From contig NZ_BFAQ01000055.1 of the NCBI RefSeq assembly GCF_002933855.1, positions 1-64,000 on the forward strand: a stretch of DNA of 64,000 nt. Direction: 5' to 3'. Positions within the stretch are counted from its first letter, which is position 1. Each line of letters opens with the position of its first letter. A model generated the notes under the pieces. That model was given only the letters and a program-made list of their open reading frames with translations. It searched no databases and was not told the DNA's origin. Position numbers and translations under genes: made by a program. Positions 25,299-34,320 of the stretch are shown here, piece by piece. The DNA is from Vibrio penaeicida (GTDB lineage: Bacteria; Pseudomonadota; Gammaproteobacteria; Enterobacterales; Vibrionaceae).

Positions 25299-26558
25299 AT
25301 GGGAGAAAAAGGCGGTCAGGGAACTCTATTCCAGTGGCAACGAATTCAACGGTTTAACTTCACTATCTGGACAGTGCTCAGTGGCACTTTACTAGCAAGA
25401 ACCAGCTACTTCATGGCTTGGCCTTATTTAATTGTATTTCTATATCAAGACTATAATGCGACGGCTTTAGAAGTCGGCGGGATGCTTGCAGCTTCCGGAT
25501 TAGTTGGTGTGTTCACTGGGCTTTATTCGGGTTACCTTTCTGATAAGTTTGGGCGAAAATGGGTCATGATTGCTGGCAGCGCGATTGCGGCACTAGCGTA
25601 CAGCGGCATAGGTGTCGCGAATGAAATTTGGCAGTTTTTTGTGTTACTCACTCTGTGTGGGTTAATGCGCCCTATGATTGAAGCGCCAGCCAAAGCGGTA
25701 ATTGGCGATAACTTGAGTGATGTTAAAGATCGCGAGCTTGCTTTGAATATTCGTTACTTCATTCTCAATCTTGGTGGTGCTATCGGGCCGCTTATTGGCA
25801 TTACGTTAGCACTCGCTGCTCCGCAGCAACTTTTTATTGTTACAGGGGTGACTTACCTATTATTCGGCGCTTGGTTGTGGTTAAGCTTTTTGCGTTGTCC
25901 TGAAACAACAAAAAGTGAAGGTGGTGAGATGCCTGATTTTAAAGCAACGGTGAAAGTCATCGCACGCGACAAAATCTTTCAAATCCTATTAATCGCCAAC
26001 CTGATCATGATGTTTGTTTATGCTCAGTTAGAATCCTCTTTGCCTCAAGTTTTAGTGCGAAGTTCCTTACCAGATGCGGCAACGCTAATCGCTACTCTAG
26101 TGTTAGTGAATACTCTTACGATTATTGTATTTCAGTTCCCCATGCTTAAATTGATGGAGCGTTTTCCATTATTCATGCGAACACGAATCGGCATGCTTTT
26201 AATGGGATTGGGTCAAGTTGCTTTTATCTTAACGCCAGAAAACTGGGTGCTTGGTTGGGCTTTAGGTTGTTTCATTGTCAGCCTTGGTGAAGTCATCGCA
26301 TTCCCAACCTTGAGTGTGCAAATCGATCAGCTCGCGCCGGAGCATTTAAGAGGATCTTACTTTGGGGCGGCAGCCATTTATTCTTTAGGTTTTGCCATCG
26401 CGCCACTAGTAGGAGGGGCAATGCTGGATACACTCGATGCCGACTGGCTATGGGCTCTTTGTATTGGTTTGTGTGGTGTTATGATTTGGTTGTACAAACG
26501 GGTAGAAGCTCGGTCTTTTGAGCAAGACGCATTAAAAGAATCCTTAGCAAGATCATGA
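25299..26558 (+). CDS. MFS efflux-type transporter
   Basis: A 419-aa major facilitator with 12 predicted membrane helices. The loop 2-3 signature is YLSDKFGRKWVM near residues 84-95. The N-terminal half shows GGMLAASGLVGVFTGLYSG and motif-C-like NLGGAIGPLIGITLAL. DHA1 drug:H+ antiporters of the MdtH/YfcJ type look similar, but substrate and exact subfamily cannot be assigned. RBS AAGGAAAGG. Stand-alone gene sharing a bidirectional terminator with gsk. Confidence 0.85.
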   Translation: MGEKGGQGTLFQWQRIQRFNFTIWTVLSGTLLARTSYFMAWPYLIVFLYQDYNATALEVGGMLAASGLVGVFTGLYSGYLSDKFGRKWVMIAGSAIAALAYSGIGVANEIWQFFVLLTLCGLMRPMIEAPAKAVIGDNLSDVKDRELALNIRYFILNLGGAIGPLIGITLALAAPQQLFIVTGVTYLLFGAWLWLSFLRCPETTKSEGGEMPDFKATVKVIARDKIFQILLIANLIMMFVYAQLESSLPQVLVRSSLPDAATLIATLVLVNTLTIIVFQFPMLKLMERFPLFMRTRIGMLLMGLGQVAFILTPENWVLGWALGCFIVSLGEVIAFPTLSVQIDQLAPEHLRGSYFGAAAIYSLGFAIAPLVGGAMLDTLDADWLWALCIGLCGVMIWLYKRVEARSFEQDALKESLARS

Positions 26559-26598
26559 GCAGGTGAACCGAGAGCAAAAATAGCTTGTTCGAAAATCA

Positions 26599-26624
26599 AA
26601 AACGGGGCTTTAAGCCCCGTTTTC
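26599..26624. terminator. bidirectional terminator, MFS gene / gsk
   Basis: Stem AAAACGGGGC / GCCCCGTTTT with a 5-base loop. T-runs are present on both strands, suiting the convergent genes. Confidence 0.93.
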
Positions 26625-26644
26625 ATTGTATTTTCAATAAGGTT

Positions 26645-27949
26645 CTACCTATCCCAATAGGTTTCTTCCAAGCTGTCTTCTCGTTCAGGTAATGCGCGGT
26701 TTAAGCGAGGAGAATGTTGGGTAAGCACTTCATAACTCACTCGGTTGGCGTATTTACATATTTGTGAGAGGGAAGAGTAGCTTAAGAAATTTTGCTCATG
26801 CTTACTCGAATTGGGCACATTAGACTTGTGATACTGATTAGCAGCCATATCGTGCAACAAAGAAGAAAGTGCAGCATCACCTGCTCCGTTGGTATTCTTG
26901 ATTTCAAGAGGACCACCGAGGTAAGGCGCAATATGAGAGTACACCTTTAGAGGGTTACGGCATTCTTCTTTTTTAATCGAGCGGCTAAATTCGTATTTAT
27001 TGAATTCAGCAATATTGCCCGGTAACAACGGGAAAGTTGTTTCGCGTTTGCTTTCATCTTCCGTATATCCCGCCATATATAAGCCCACAGGACCAGCAGT
27101 ACACAAAACAAGGTCGACCCACTCAAGCGCTTTATCGGCAGCCAGTAGAGGATCTTTTTCGCCAGTTAGTGCTTCACCTTCATCTTCATTCATGGCAACA
27201 ACAGTGACGTTTTCTTTTAGGTATTCTTGCCACCACGTCTCGTTACCCTCGATGACGTACTTCGTCCCCAAAGTCAGAACGACAGGAATATCATGCTTTT
27301 TCGCTAGCTCAACGGCTCGCTGAACTGCTTGTGGCATTGGATCCGTTGGCTCTCCTCTCATCAAGTAAGAAGAAACCACCAACGCGGCTGACTTTTTGAA
27401 TACTTTTTCAGGAATGCTTTCAGGTGACAACTGATTCATTTGCCCGACGTTTAAGGCAAATGTTCGCTCACCGTCATCTGAGATCAATGTATAGCAGCGA
27501 CCAATAGGGCCATCTACCGTTTGAAGATAATTCAAATCCATACGAGAAGACGTATTGCATAAGTAGCGATAAGCATAAGAGCCGACTTCGATGTTTTTGC
27601 TCATTACGCCTAATAAAACAGATTTGCTATCCGCCAATACAGAGTAATTGTGAAGTGTGTTACCGATAGTGTCGCCAGGGTACTCATGAGTAATCAGGTT
27701 TTTCTCGGTCAGTTCACGGTATAAGGCATCCGCCTTTTGTTCTTCCAATACCAGAGAATGACCTTTGCTCAAGTCATACCGTTCAAGAAAGTCATCATCA
27801 ACTCTCGCTTCGATATCCACAATGGTTTGACCTACGCCAATAATGGTAGGGCGACTTAACTTTGGTGTTTGGCGAATCTGATTAACAAGTGGATCACGAG
27901 AATGGGTAGGGAAATAATGTTTGGACTTACGCTGACCGGGAAATTTCAT
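26645..27949 (-). CDS. gsk: inosine-guanosine kinase
   Basis: A 434-aa PfkB-family nucleoside kinase that salvages inosine and guanosine to IMP and GMP. It starts with the Gsk-specific MKFPGQRKSKHYFPT and has the ATP/anion-hole motif NTNGAGDAALSSLLHD near residue 355. The length matches E. coli Gsk. The RBS is weak. A large hairpin at 28007-28052 lies in its leader region. Confidence 0.95.
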   Translation of the reverse strand: MKFPGQRKSKHYFPTHSRDPLVNQIRQTPKLSRPTIIGVGQTIVDIEARVDDDFLERYDLSKGHSLVLEEQKADALYRELTEKNLITHEYPGDTIGNTLHNYSVLADSKSVLLGVMSKNIEVGSYAYRYLCNTSSRMDLNYLQTVDGPIGRCYTLISDDGERTFALNVGQMNQLSPESIPEKVFKKSAALVVSSYLMRGEPTDPMPQAVQRAVELAKKHDIPVVLTLGTKYVIEGNETWWQEYLKENVTVVAMNEDEGEALTGEKDPLLAADKALEWVDLVLCTAGPVGLYMAGYTEDESKRETTFPLLPGNIAEFNKYEFSRSIKKEECRNPLKVYSHIAPYLGGPLEIKNTNGAGDAALSSLLHDMAANQYHKSNVPNSSKHEQNFLSYSSLSQICKYANRVSYEVLTQHSPRLNRALPEREDSLEETYWDR

Positions 27950-28006
27950 GCTGATACAAGCGACATTTGAAAAACGAAGCGCGGATTCTACACAAATTTA
28001 AAACTC

Positions 28007-28052
28007 AAGTCACCCCAAGTTGAGGAGGTTGAATCCCTACTTGGGGTGACTT
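28007..28052. repeat. 14-bp inverted repeat between creA and gsk
   Basis: Perfect arms AAGTCACCCCAAGT and ACTTGGGGTGACTT with an 18-base loop. It lies 16 bases beyond the creA stop on the minus strand and about 58 bases upstream of gsk. It could terminate or attenuate creA transcripts, or be an extragenic palindromic repeat. No T-run follows. Confidence 0.6.
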
Positions 28053-28068
28053 CTATATATGGTTGTTT

Positions 28069-28545
28069 TTATTGCTGAATATCGGTTTTTTCAACAAATG
28101 CCTTTGTTCCCCAAAGAGGAACGGTCGATAAACTGTGCTTGAAGCTACCCGTCGTTTCCTTTGTTGAATAGGAAAGGTACATCAAAGTCTGAGTATTTGG
28201 ATCATAAATACGTCGAATCTTCATGCTTTTAAAAAAGATGCTTTTTGATTTTTTAAATACCACCTCACCAGATTTTGATTTATCAATTTGTGCAATCATT
28301 TCCGGTGTAATATCACCCGTTTGGCGACATGAAATCGAGCTGTCACTTGGATCGGATAGGCTCAAATCTGCTTCTATACTCGCAACATGGCAGGTAACAC
28401 CTGTAACCACAGGGTCCGCCCATGTATTTAGCTTAATGTCTTTCAGGGTGAACCAGCCCAGTCCTACATCACCGACTTCGTCGCTGCTGTCACACGCCGT
28501 TAATCCAAAAGCGAGTAGGGGAACAATCGCAAGTTTTTTCAACAT
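28069..28545 (-). CDS. creA: CreA family lipoprotein-like protein
   Basis: A 158-aa exported protein. The signal region MLKKLAIVPLLAFGLTAC ends in a lipobox-like LTAC, so it is probably a lipoprotein, unlike E. coli CreA. The rest follows CreA: VGLGWFTLKDIKLNTWADPVV, VTCHVA, SISCRQTGDI, GEVVFKKSKSIFFKSMKIRRIYD and a C-terminal TVPLWG. CreA's role is unknown. The ATG at 28545 is preferred over an upstream TTG because GGGA precedes it. Confidence 0.88.
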   Translation of the reverse strand: MLKKLAIVPLLAFGLTACDSSDEVGDVGLGWFTLKDIKLNTWADPVVTGVTCHVASIEADLSLSDPSDSSISCRQTGDITPEMIAQIDKSKSGEVVFKKSKSIFFKSMKIRRIYDPNTQTLMYLSYSTKETTGSFKHSLSTVPLWGTKAFVEKTDIQQ

Positions 28546-28670
28546 ATTAGATCCCAATTATTTAACCATTAGTTATCCATCAACCTACAACATTAAGCGG
28601 ATTCCTGCGAGCAATAAATACCCATAAGGCTAACAAGTATTGCTTTTTGAACACGTTAAAGGAAGCTAGG

Positions 28671-29323
28671 GTGCATAAGTTATTGTGGTTGCTGGTGGTG
28701 GCCTGTATGCTCTCTGCATGTAGTTCATCACTCAATGGCACTTGCAACACGTGCATTTGCGTAATTTGGGGAAAAGGCATAAGCATTTGAGTAATCAAAA
28801 CGAAGAACATCAAGCACTAGTAGAAAGAAAAAACCAGTGGTTGTACTCGCAAGTCGACGTAAAGTATCCAACAAAAGAAAGTTTGGCTGGGCGTAAACTC
28901 TATCAGCATTTTCAATCCAACAAAGCTTATAGCACTGAATCATCGAATCCGTCTTTTACTAGCAACATTGCTGACGACCTTTTTATCGTCGATTTTCACC
29001 GCCTGACGATTTGCTTCGCAACGTTATATTCCAACCTCTGGGAAGACAAAGATTCTCAATCTCTCATCATCGAGTTTTTAACTCAAATAATATTAGAACC
29101 AGACTTTCCCATTATTATTGGGTTTAAGAATGGTGAACCCATTGGGTGCGCTTTAGGTACGATTTGGGATAAGGAAATATTGATCTCCGACATATATTTG
29201 TTGAATGAGAGAAAAGACAGTTATCTTAATTTTGTTCAGCAAATTGTTAATTTTACAGGTAATAATTTTGATGTTGATAAATACATAGTTGAACATCGCG
29301 AATCTCGGTTGATTACTTCATAG
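28671..29323 (+). pseudogene. frameshifted lipoprotein gene
   Basis: A GTG at 28671 with RBS GGAAG opens a lipoprotein signal peptide (LLVVACMLSACSSSLNG) that stops at 28790 after 39 codons. A second frame, open from before 28742 to 29323, encodes about 190 aa (HLRNLGKRHKHLSNQNEEHQ to EHRESRLITS) without a single Met, so it has no natural start. The two are probably one gene of about 217 aa split by a one-base loss near 28735-28745. The alternative is recoding: G GGA AAA at 28769-28775 sits in the right phase for a -1 slip. The C-terminal part has an acetyltransferase-like feel (GFKNGEPIGCALG), which is only a guess. Confidence 0.6.
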
Positions 29324-29385
29324 ACAGTACTTTTCATTATGTGATATGTTTCGCATTGTTTTGCAGATATATGCACGATTAGCTT

Positions 29386-31197
29386 ATGAGATGTTCTTTC
29401 TTACTGACGTTGTTGACCTATTTAACCTGCTTGGTTTCTGCTCAGCTCTTTGCAAGTGAGCAGATAACCTCGGAGCAGATGAAGCTAGCCGCCGAAAGGG
29501 GAGAGCATGCACAGCATGTTCTTATATTGCATTCATACGCTCCCTCTTATGAATGGACAGCAGATATTCAGCAAGGCATCAATACCGCCTTTAAACATAG
29601 TGACGCTCTCATTGCTCCTTCCATCGAATATCTAGATTCCAAACGTATTCATGAAAAGTCTTATTATGAATCGTTTAAGCTGTTTCTTAAGCTTAAATAT
29701 GAAAATTACCACTTTGATGGAATTATCGTAAGCGATGATAGAGCGCTTAGCTTTATTAAAAGCTTTGATGGTGAGCTTTTAAAAAATGTACCGATAGTTG
29801 CAATTGGTATTAATAATAAAAATGCATATTTAACTTCACTATCTGAAGCCGGTCATATTGTATACGAAGAAGATAATATATTAGATAATATTAAATTAAT
29901 TATAAAAATAAGACCAAATATTAAAAAGTTGTATCTTCTTTCTGATAATAGTATGACATCGTCAATTGTTAGAGGCGAAATAAAGGCGCATATTCGACAG
30001 TTTAGAAATATTGAGCTAATCGAACTGACTGCGGAAACACTAGAACAAGCACAAAAAGTCCTAATGCACGCGTCTGAAAGTGACGCTGTTCTCTTAACAC
30101 ACTTCAACAGTGAACTAGAAAGTGGTGTGTTTCATAGCTACGATAAAATCGCGAGAAAAATCAGTCGTTCGAGTTCCGCCCCTGTATTTGTTCTTTGGCG
30201 ACATAACATAAAAGGCGACATTCTAGGTGGTCGCGTCCAAGACCCGTATTCATTGGGTATCTATGCCGTTAAGCTGCTAGGAAAAGAGCTACCGTTGTTA
30301 CTTTCTCCCTCTCTTCCAGATTCAAAACCGTATCAAGATCTATTCAATTACGACGCTCTCAATAAGTTCAATATTTCAAAATTCATGTTGCCCAAAAATG
30401 CTGAAATAGTGAATGAGCCCACTTCATTTGTCGAAGCGAACCTAAGAATACTTTTCATTTCGGGCAGTATCATTACCATTTTAGTCGTCATTATTGCGAT
30501 GCAGTCTGTTTCAATTAGGCAAAAAAGGGAGCTTGCGAAGAAGAATCGAAAAATTTATGAACTGCAGGACAAAACGCTTAACGTTCAAAAGGACATGATT
30601 TATATCTTAGGTGAAGCAATTGAATCTCGTTCAGGGGAAACAGGCAACCACGTAAAGCGTGTTGCCAGCCTTTCTAGTAAGCTTGCCCAACTTTACGGTT
30701 TGGATAAATCTGAATGCGATCTAATAGAAGTAATTAGCCCAATGCACGACGTAGGAAAAATAGCCATACCAGAAGCGATTCTAGACAAACCTGGCAAGCT
30801 GACGGAGCAAGAATGGCAAGTGATGAAGACTCATACAATAAGTGGGTTTAATTTGCTCAATTCATCTGAGGGAGATGTTATGGCCCTTGCGGCTGTCGTA
30901 GCGCTAGAGCATCACGAGCATTGGGATGGTAATGGCTACCCAAATGGCAAGAAGGGGAAGGACATCCATATTTACGCTAGGATCACGGCAATCGCAGATG
31001 TATTCGATGCGCTTTTGAGCCAGCGGTGTTATAAAAGTGCATGGCATGCTTCTGACGTAAAAGAGCTGTTTATAGAAAAATGCGGGAAGCAGTTTGATCC
31101 GGAGATTTGCATGTTACTTATTGAAAATATAGAAGAATTTATAGAGTTGCGCCGCTACCATCCTGATAATGTTGTTCCTTTAGAGTATGCCATATAG
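29386..31197 (+). CDS. periplasmic-sensor HD-GYP phosphodiesterase
   Basis: A 603-aa protein. A signal/anchor segment (residues 1-24) is followed by a periplasmic domain like ABC substrate-binding proteins (about 45-340; VLILHSYAPSYEWTADIQQGI, FDGIIVSDDRALSFI, DAVLLTHF, APVFVLWRHNIKGDILGG). A membrane helix lies at about 353-375, then a short coiled coil and an HD-GYP domain (400-590). All catalytic residues are present: HDVGKIAIP, THTISG, EHHEHWDGNGYP and ADVFDALLS. It should degrade c-di-GMP in response to a periplasmic ligand. No RBS is obvious at the ATG. Stand-alone gene. Confidence 0.9.
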   Translation: MRCSFLLTLLTYLTCLVSAQLFASEQITSEQMKLAAERGEHAQHVLILHSYAPSYEWTADIQQGINTAFKHSDALIAPSIEYLDSKRIHEKSYYESFKLFLKLKYENYHFDGIIVSDDRALSFIKSFDGELLKNVPIVAIGINNKNAYLTSLSEAGHIVYEEDNILDNIKLIIKIRPNIKKLYLLSDNSMTSSIVRGEIKAHIRQFRNIELIELTAETLEQAQKVLMHASESDAVLLTHFNSELESGVFHSYDKIARKISRSSSAPVFVLWRHNIKGDILGGRVQDPYSLGIYAVKLLGKELPLLLSPSLPDSKPYQDLFNYDALNKFNISKFMLPKNAEIVNEPTSFVEANLRILFISGSIITILVVIIAMQSVSIRQKRELAKKNRKIYELQDKTLNVQKDMIYILGEAIESRSGETGNHVKRVASLSSKLAQLYGLDKSECDLIEVISPMHDVGKIAIPEAILDKPGKLTEQEWQVMKTHTISGFNLLNSSEGDVMALAAVVALEHHEHWDGNGYPNGKKGKDIHIYARITAIADVFDALLSQRCYKSAWHASDVKELFIEKCGKQFDPEICMLLIENIEEFIELRRYHPDNVVPLEYAI

Positions 31198-31368
31198 TCT
31201 AAAATCACACTTAAACAAGACTTCGAGATACATAATCATAAGCATCGTGATCAAGATGCCACTTTAGATAGAAACTCGCGTTGCTAATAGCAGTTTTTAT
31301 CAATTGATCTTTTCAAAAAAGAATGTCTGTACAACACTGAAATTTCTCTCAGAGGAGTTGGGTGGAAT

Positions 31369-32058
31369 ATGGATAAAATACGTTGCGTTATTTTTGATTG
31401 TGAAGGCACCTTGGTTGATAGCGAAACATTATGCTGTCAGGCGATTGTCGATGTATTCGCCCATTTTAACAAGCCTATATCGCTTGAAGATTGCCTCAGT
31501 CATTTTCAGGGTGGGAAGCCCGCCGATATCTTGTCTGAAACTTGCCATCGCTTAAACTGCAACTTATCTCTCGACTTACTGGAGCCTTTATATAGAGATA
31601 GAAAACAGACTTTGTATGAAGCTAAGCTCAAGTCTGTAAAGGGAGCGAGCTACCTGCTAAAACAGCTCCAACAAATGGGTATAAATGTCTGCATAGCGTC
31701 TAATAGCGAAAGTGACAGAATTGCACACGCTCTTGAACTCACAAATTTAGATGGTTTTTTCCACAACGCCATTTACAGCGCATTTGATGCAAACAGCTGG
31801 AAACCAGAACCCGATCTACTCCTCTATGCGGCTCTGAATATGGGGGTTTCTCCAAAAGAGTGTATTTATGTTGACGACACACTGAAAGGGGTGGAAGCAG
31901 GCATAAAAGCGAGGATGCAAACATACTATTACCGTCCGAGTCAGCCAGAGTATCAAGTTGATCATGCTCTGGTACACACCATATCCAACATAGAAGAACT
32001 GCTAAAATCGCTGGAAGAAAAAGACCCTCAATTTAATTTGAATTTTTCAGCACTTTAA
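31369..32058 (+). CDS. yieH: HAD hydrolase, YieH-like (6-phosphogluconate phosphatase)
   Basis: A 229-aa HAD phosphatase. Motif I is FDCEGTLVDSE (residues 9-19; Glu in place of the more usual Asp after Cys), motif II IASNS, motif III SWKPEPDLL, motif IV VDDTLKGVEAG. Alignment with E. coli YieH holds along the length, including the WKP and VDDS/T segments. YieH dephosphorylates 6-phosphogluconate in vitro. Asp-x-Glu in motif I rather than Asp-x-Asp is worth checking against the family. Terminator follows at 32114. Confidence 0.8.
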   Translation: MDKIRCVIFDCEGTLVDSETLCCQAIVDVFAHFNKPISLEDCLSHFQGGKPADILSETCHRLNCNLSLDLLEPLYRDRKQTLYEAKLKSVKGASYLLKQLQQMGINVCIASNSESDRIAHALELTNLDGFFHNAIYSAFDANSWKPEPDLLLYAALNMGVSPKECIYVDDTLKGVEAGIKARMQTYYYRPSQPEYQVDHALVHTISNIEELLKSLEEKDPQFNLNFSAL

Positions 32059-32113
32059 ATGGTAAATCACATCAGTTCTAATGCTCTGGATTTCAATTTC
32101 AACTAATAGCAAA

Positions 32114-32137
32114 AAGGCACCTTTCGGTGCCTTGTTT
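32114..32137 (+). terminator. terminator after yieH
   Basis: Stem AAGGCACC / GGTGCCTT with loop TTTC, then a T-rich tail. It could also serve the convergent zinc-ribbon gene. Confidence 0.85.
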
Positions 32138-32167
32138 AAATCGATCTAACTGATTATTGCATCTTCA

Positions 32168-32353
32168 TTAATGCACTGTTTCAGGGTTTTTCTCTTCGGG
32201 TGCTTCTTCCTTCGAAACCTTTCCACACTGCTCGCATATTAACGTTTTACCATTTTCGGAAATCAAATAATCTTCACTGCCACAATTTGGGCAGGAGCAA
32301 ACAGGTTTAGTCTCATATTGGATTTGAGTGAAGCTTAAAAATTTCAACGGCAT
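32168..32353 (-). CDS. small zinc-ribbon protein
   Basis: A 61-aa protein with one zinc ribbon: CPNCG and CEQCGK (CxxC pairs 17 residues apart), plus CSCPNC just before. The C-terminus is acidic and proline-rich (EEAPEEKNPETVH). ATG at 32353 chosen for GAGG 5 bases upstream. Function unknown. Small ribbons like this often sit on larger complexes or nucleic acids. Confidence 0.75.
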   Translation of the reverse strand: MPLKFLSFTQIQYETKPVCSCPNCGSEDYLISENGKTLICEQCGKVSKEEAPEEKNPETVH

Positions 32354-32595
32354 ATCAACCTCACTATAAACTGGAAGTAACGTCACACAAAAAAGGTTTG
32401 GGTTGCATTAACCGCTTGCTGCAACAACGTTTTTGAATATAGCAGTCGAGTTTTTAGAAATCTATTTGCGTTTCCGATATGTTACCAGATTCACTTGGAA
32501 GTGCGCCAAGATTCAAATTTTTTGAATGTAGTTTGATAAAATCAGCGATCTAGCTTGCAAAACGAAATCAGTTTGCAAGCGTTTGTGATCGAAAT

Positions 32596-33804
32596 CTATC
32601 CAGTGGATGCTAAAAATCCGAAAGAAATTAAAAGTTGTGTCGTGATAATAACGATACCGGCTATCGTACATATAACAAGGCTTAACGAGCCGCCCACTAC
32701 TTTATATTCAAACTCTTCTGAGTGAATTTTCCTCGCTCTATGAGCCATATTGACAGGAAGGAAAATAGCGAGCACAACGAGTGCAATTGCTGCATAACCT
32801 AATGCCATAATGAAACCTTGGGGGTAGTACAAAGCAAATGCCATTGGTGGAATAAATGTAATGGCTGCTGTGCGGGTTCTTGATGCCTTGACGACCGATT
32901 TAAGGCTGTCTCCCAAAAACTCAAACAACCCCAAACTGACACCCAAAAATGACGTGAGCAGCGCTAGGTCGGCGAATACGGCAATGGCATTTTTGATGGT
33001 TCCCGATTGAGAAGCATTAGTAAGCGAAACCATAAGTGCACTTAACCCACTTTGATTGGCAAGATCACTCTGGCTTAACACACCCAACGTCGAGATTTGC
33101 CAGAGTATGTACAAGAGCAAGGGTAAAGATGCACCAATAACCAGCGCTACCCTTAAGCCTTTTATGTCTTTGTTTAGGTATTTTACGATTGCGGGGATAC
33201 TGCCGTGAAACCCAAATGACGTGAAAATAACTGGGAGAGCAGAAATTAGTAAGCCCTGTTGTAAGGGCATATTCACCAAGTAACCCGTATTTATCCCTGG
33301 CGCTAGAACATACAAAGCCACACCCATAGCGATAATTTTCACTGAAAACAACACTCGATTAATTTTATCGACCGACGCCGTGCCCATGGTGACAATCGCC
33401 GCTACGATGACAGTAAACAAAACGGTAGATGTTTCTTGGCTGATTGAAAAATTCACATTGGATACTAAGCGTTGATGAAACTGCCCACCACCTCCAGCAA
33501 TATAGGCCGCACAAAGCGCATAGAACAAAAAGAGCATTGCACAGCTCGCGACCCATTTCCCTTTTTGTCCAAGGAACTGCTCAGCAAGCGTGTGGAGAGT
33601 GGCATCATGATCGGCAAATTGATGTACTTCCAGCATAAGAAGAGCGGTGTAGACCATTAATAGCCATATAAAAAGCATGATGACTAACGACGCCAAAAAG
33701 CCAATGCCTGCTGATGCAAGGGGCAGGGCTAACATTCCTGCTCCTATTGTTGTTCCAGCAATAATCAAAGTGCTGCCAAAGATCCGAGATTTTTGTGTGT
33801 TCAT
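32596..33804 (-). CDS. tyrP: tyrosine-specific permease TyrP
   Basis: A 402-aa aromatic amino acid:H+ symporter (HAAAP family) with about 11 membrane helices. It aligns with E. coli TyrP throughout: GSTLIIAGTTIGAGMLALPLA at the start, MPLQQGLLISALPVIFTSFGFHGSIPAIVKYL in the middle, and ADLALLTSFLGVSLGLFEFLGD and ALYYPQGFIMALGYA near the end. Mtr/TnaB are close relatives, but the central motif is TyrP-like. The RBS is weak. No TyrR box was identified by eye. Confidence 0.88.
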   Translation of the reverse strand: MNTQKSRIFGSTLIIAGTTIGAGMLALPLASAGIGFLASLVIMLFIWLLMVYTALLMLEVHQFADHDATLHTLAEQFLGQKGKWVASCAMLFLFYALCAAYIAGGGGQFHQRLVSNVNFSISQETSTVLFTVIVAAIVTMGTASVDKINRVLFSVKIIAMGVALYVLAPGINTGYLVNMPLQQGLLISALPVIFTSFGFHGSIPAIVKYLNKDIKGLRVALVIGASLPLLLYILWQISTLGVLSQSDLANQSGLSALMVSLTNASQSGTIKNAIAVFADLALLTSFLGVSLGLFEFLGDSLKSVVKASRTRTAAITFIPPMAFALYYPQGFIMALGYAAIALVVLAIFLPVNMAHRARKIHSEEFEYKVVGGSLSLVICTIAGIVIITTQLLISFGFLASTG

Positions 33805-34184
33805 TATTTTTTACAACTTAGTGTTTTTAGGGCAAGTTGAGCAGTCAGAAATGATGAAATAACCAACTTTATTAGATTTTTAGGAATGTGCCAGAACGTG
33901 GTTAATGATACAAATATGCATGTAAACTAAAATAAACTTTAGTTGTATTGATATGTTTACAGTGGCTGTTTGAAGGTAATTTCTAGAGGTAAGTCAAAAT
34001 TTCATTGAAGCAGCAACGAATTTTAATATGAATTTCCGGTCTATTGATATATAGCTGATTGATAGAGGACGATGGTACTACACCTTTGAGACTCACGATG
34101 GGTGCAGTAACCGGTTAATGGTCCCTTTCCGAATCCTGTGGCTACGCAGGATATAGGTCTATATTCCCATTCAGAGGAAGATGT
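33805..34184 (+). ncRNA. possible structured leader upstream of a small peptide gene
   Basis: 380 bases without a larger gene. Bases 34055-34180 carry local structure: an 8-bp stem around GCTA (34134-34153, ATCCTGTG / CGCAGGAT with one wobble), and the palindrome ATATAGGTCTATAT (34151-34164). An RBS GAGGAAG follows, leading into a 36-codon frame. It does not match a riboswitch class I know. It may be a regulatory leader for the peptide and acpH. Between 33805 and 34050 I see only AT-rich sequence. Confidence 0.35.
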
Positions 34185-34295
34185 ATGATTGAAGAACGTA
34201 ATGAAGAAGAAAGCCTTGAGCTTCTAGATGCAATGGAGATCGGGCTAAACTTGTCAAGCTACTTACTGGAAGAACTATCGGAAGACGAATGCTGA
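34185..34295 (+). CDS. small acidic protein, 36 aa
   Basis: ATG with RBS GAGGAAG 8 bases upstream opens a 36-codon frame, MIEERNEEESLELLDAMEIG onward, ending in EDEC. Very acidic (about 12 Glu/Asp) and helical in prospect. It ends 25 bases before acpH, which itself has no Shine-Dalgarno site, so translation of the peptide may help acpH translation. I do not recognise the sequence. Confidence 0.55.
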   Translation: MIEERNEEESLELLDAMEIGLNLSSYLLEELSEDEC

Positions 34296-34320
34296 TCGCT
34301 CAGTAACTTATTTCCTCTTC

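Noticed and set aside
34081..34180. TPP, yybP-ykoY or ykkC-type riboswitch
   Set aside because: None of their conserved core strings is present; only generic hairpins are seen.
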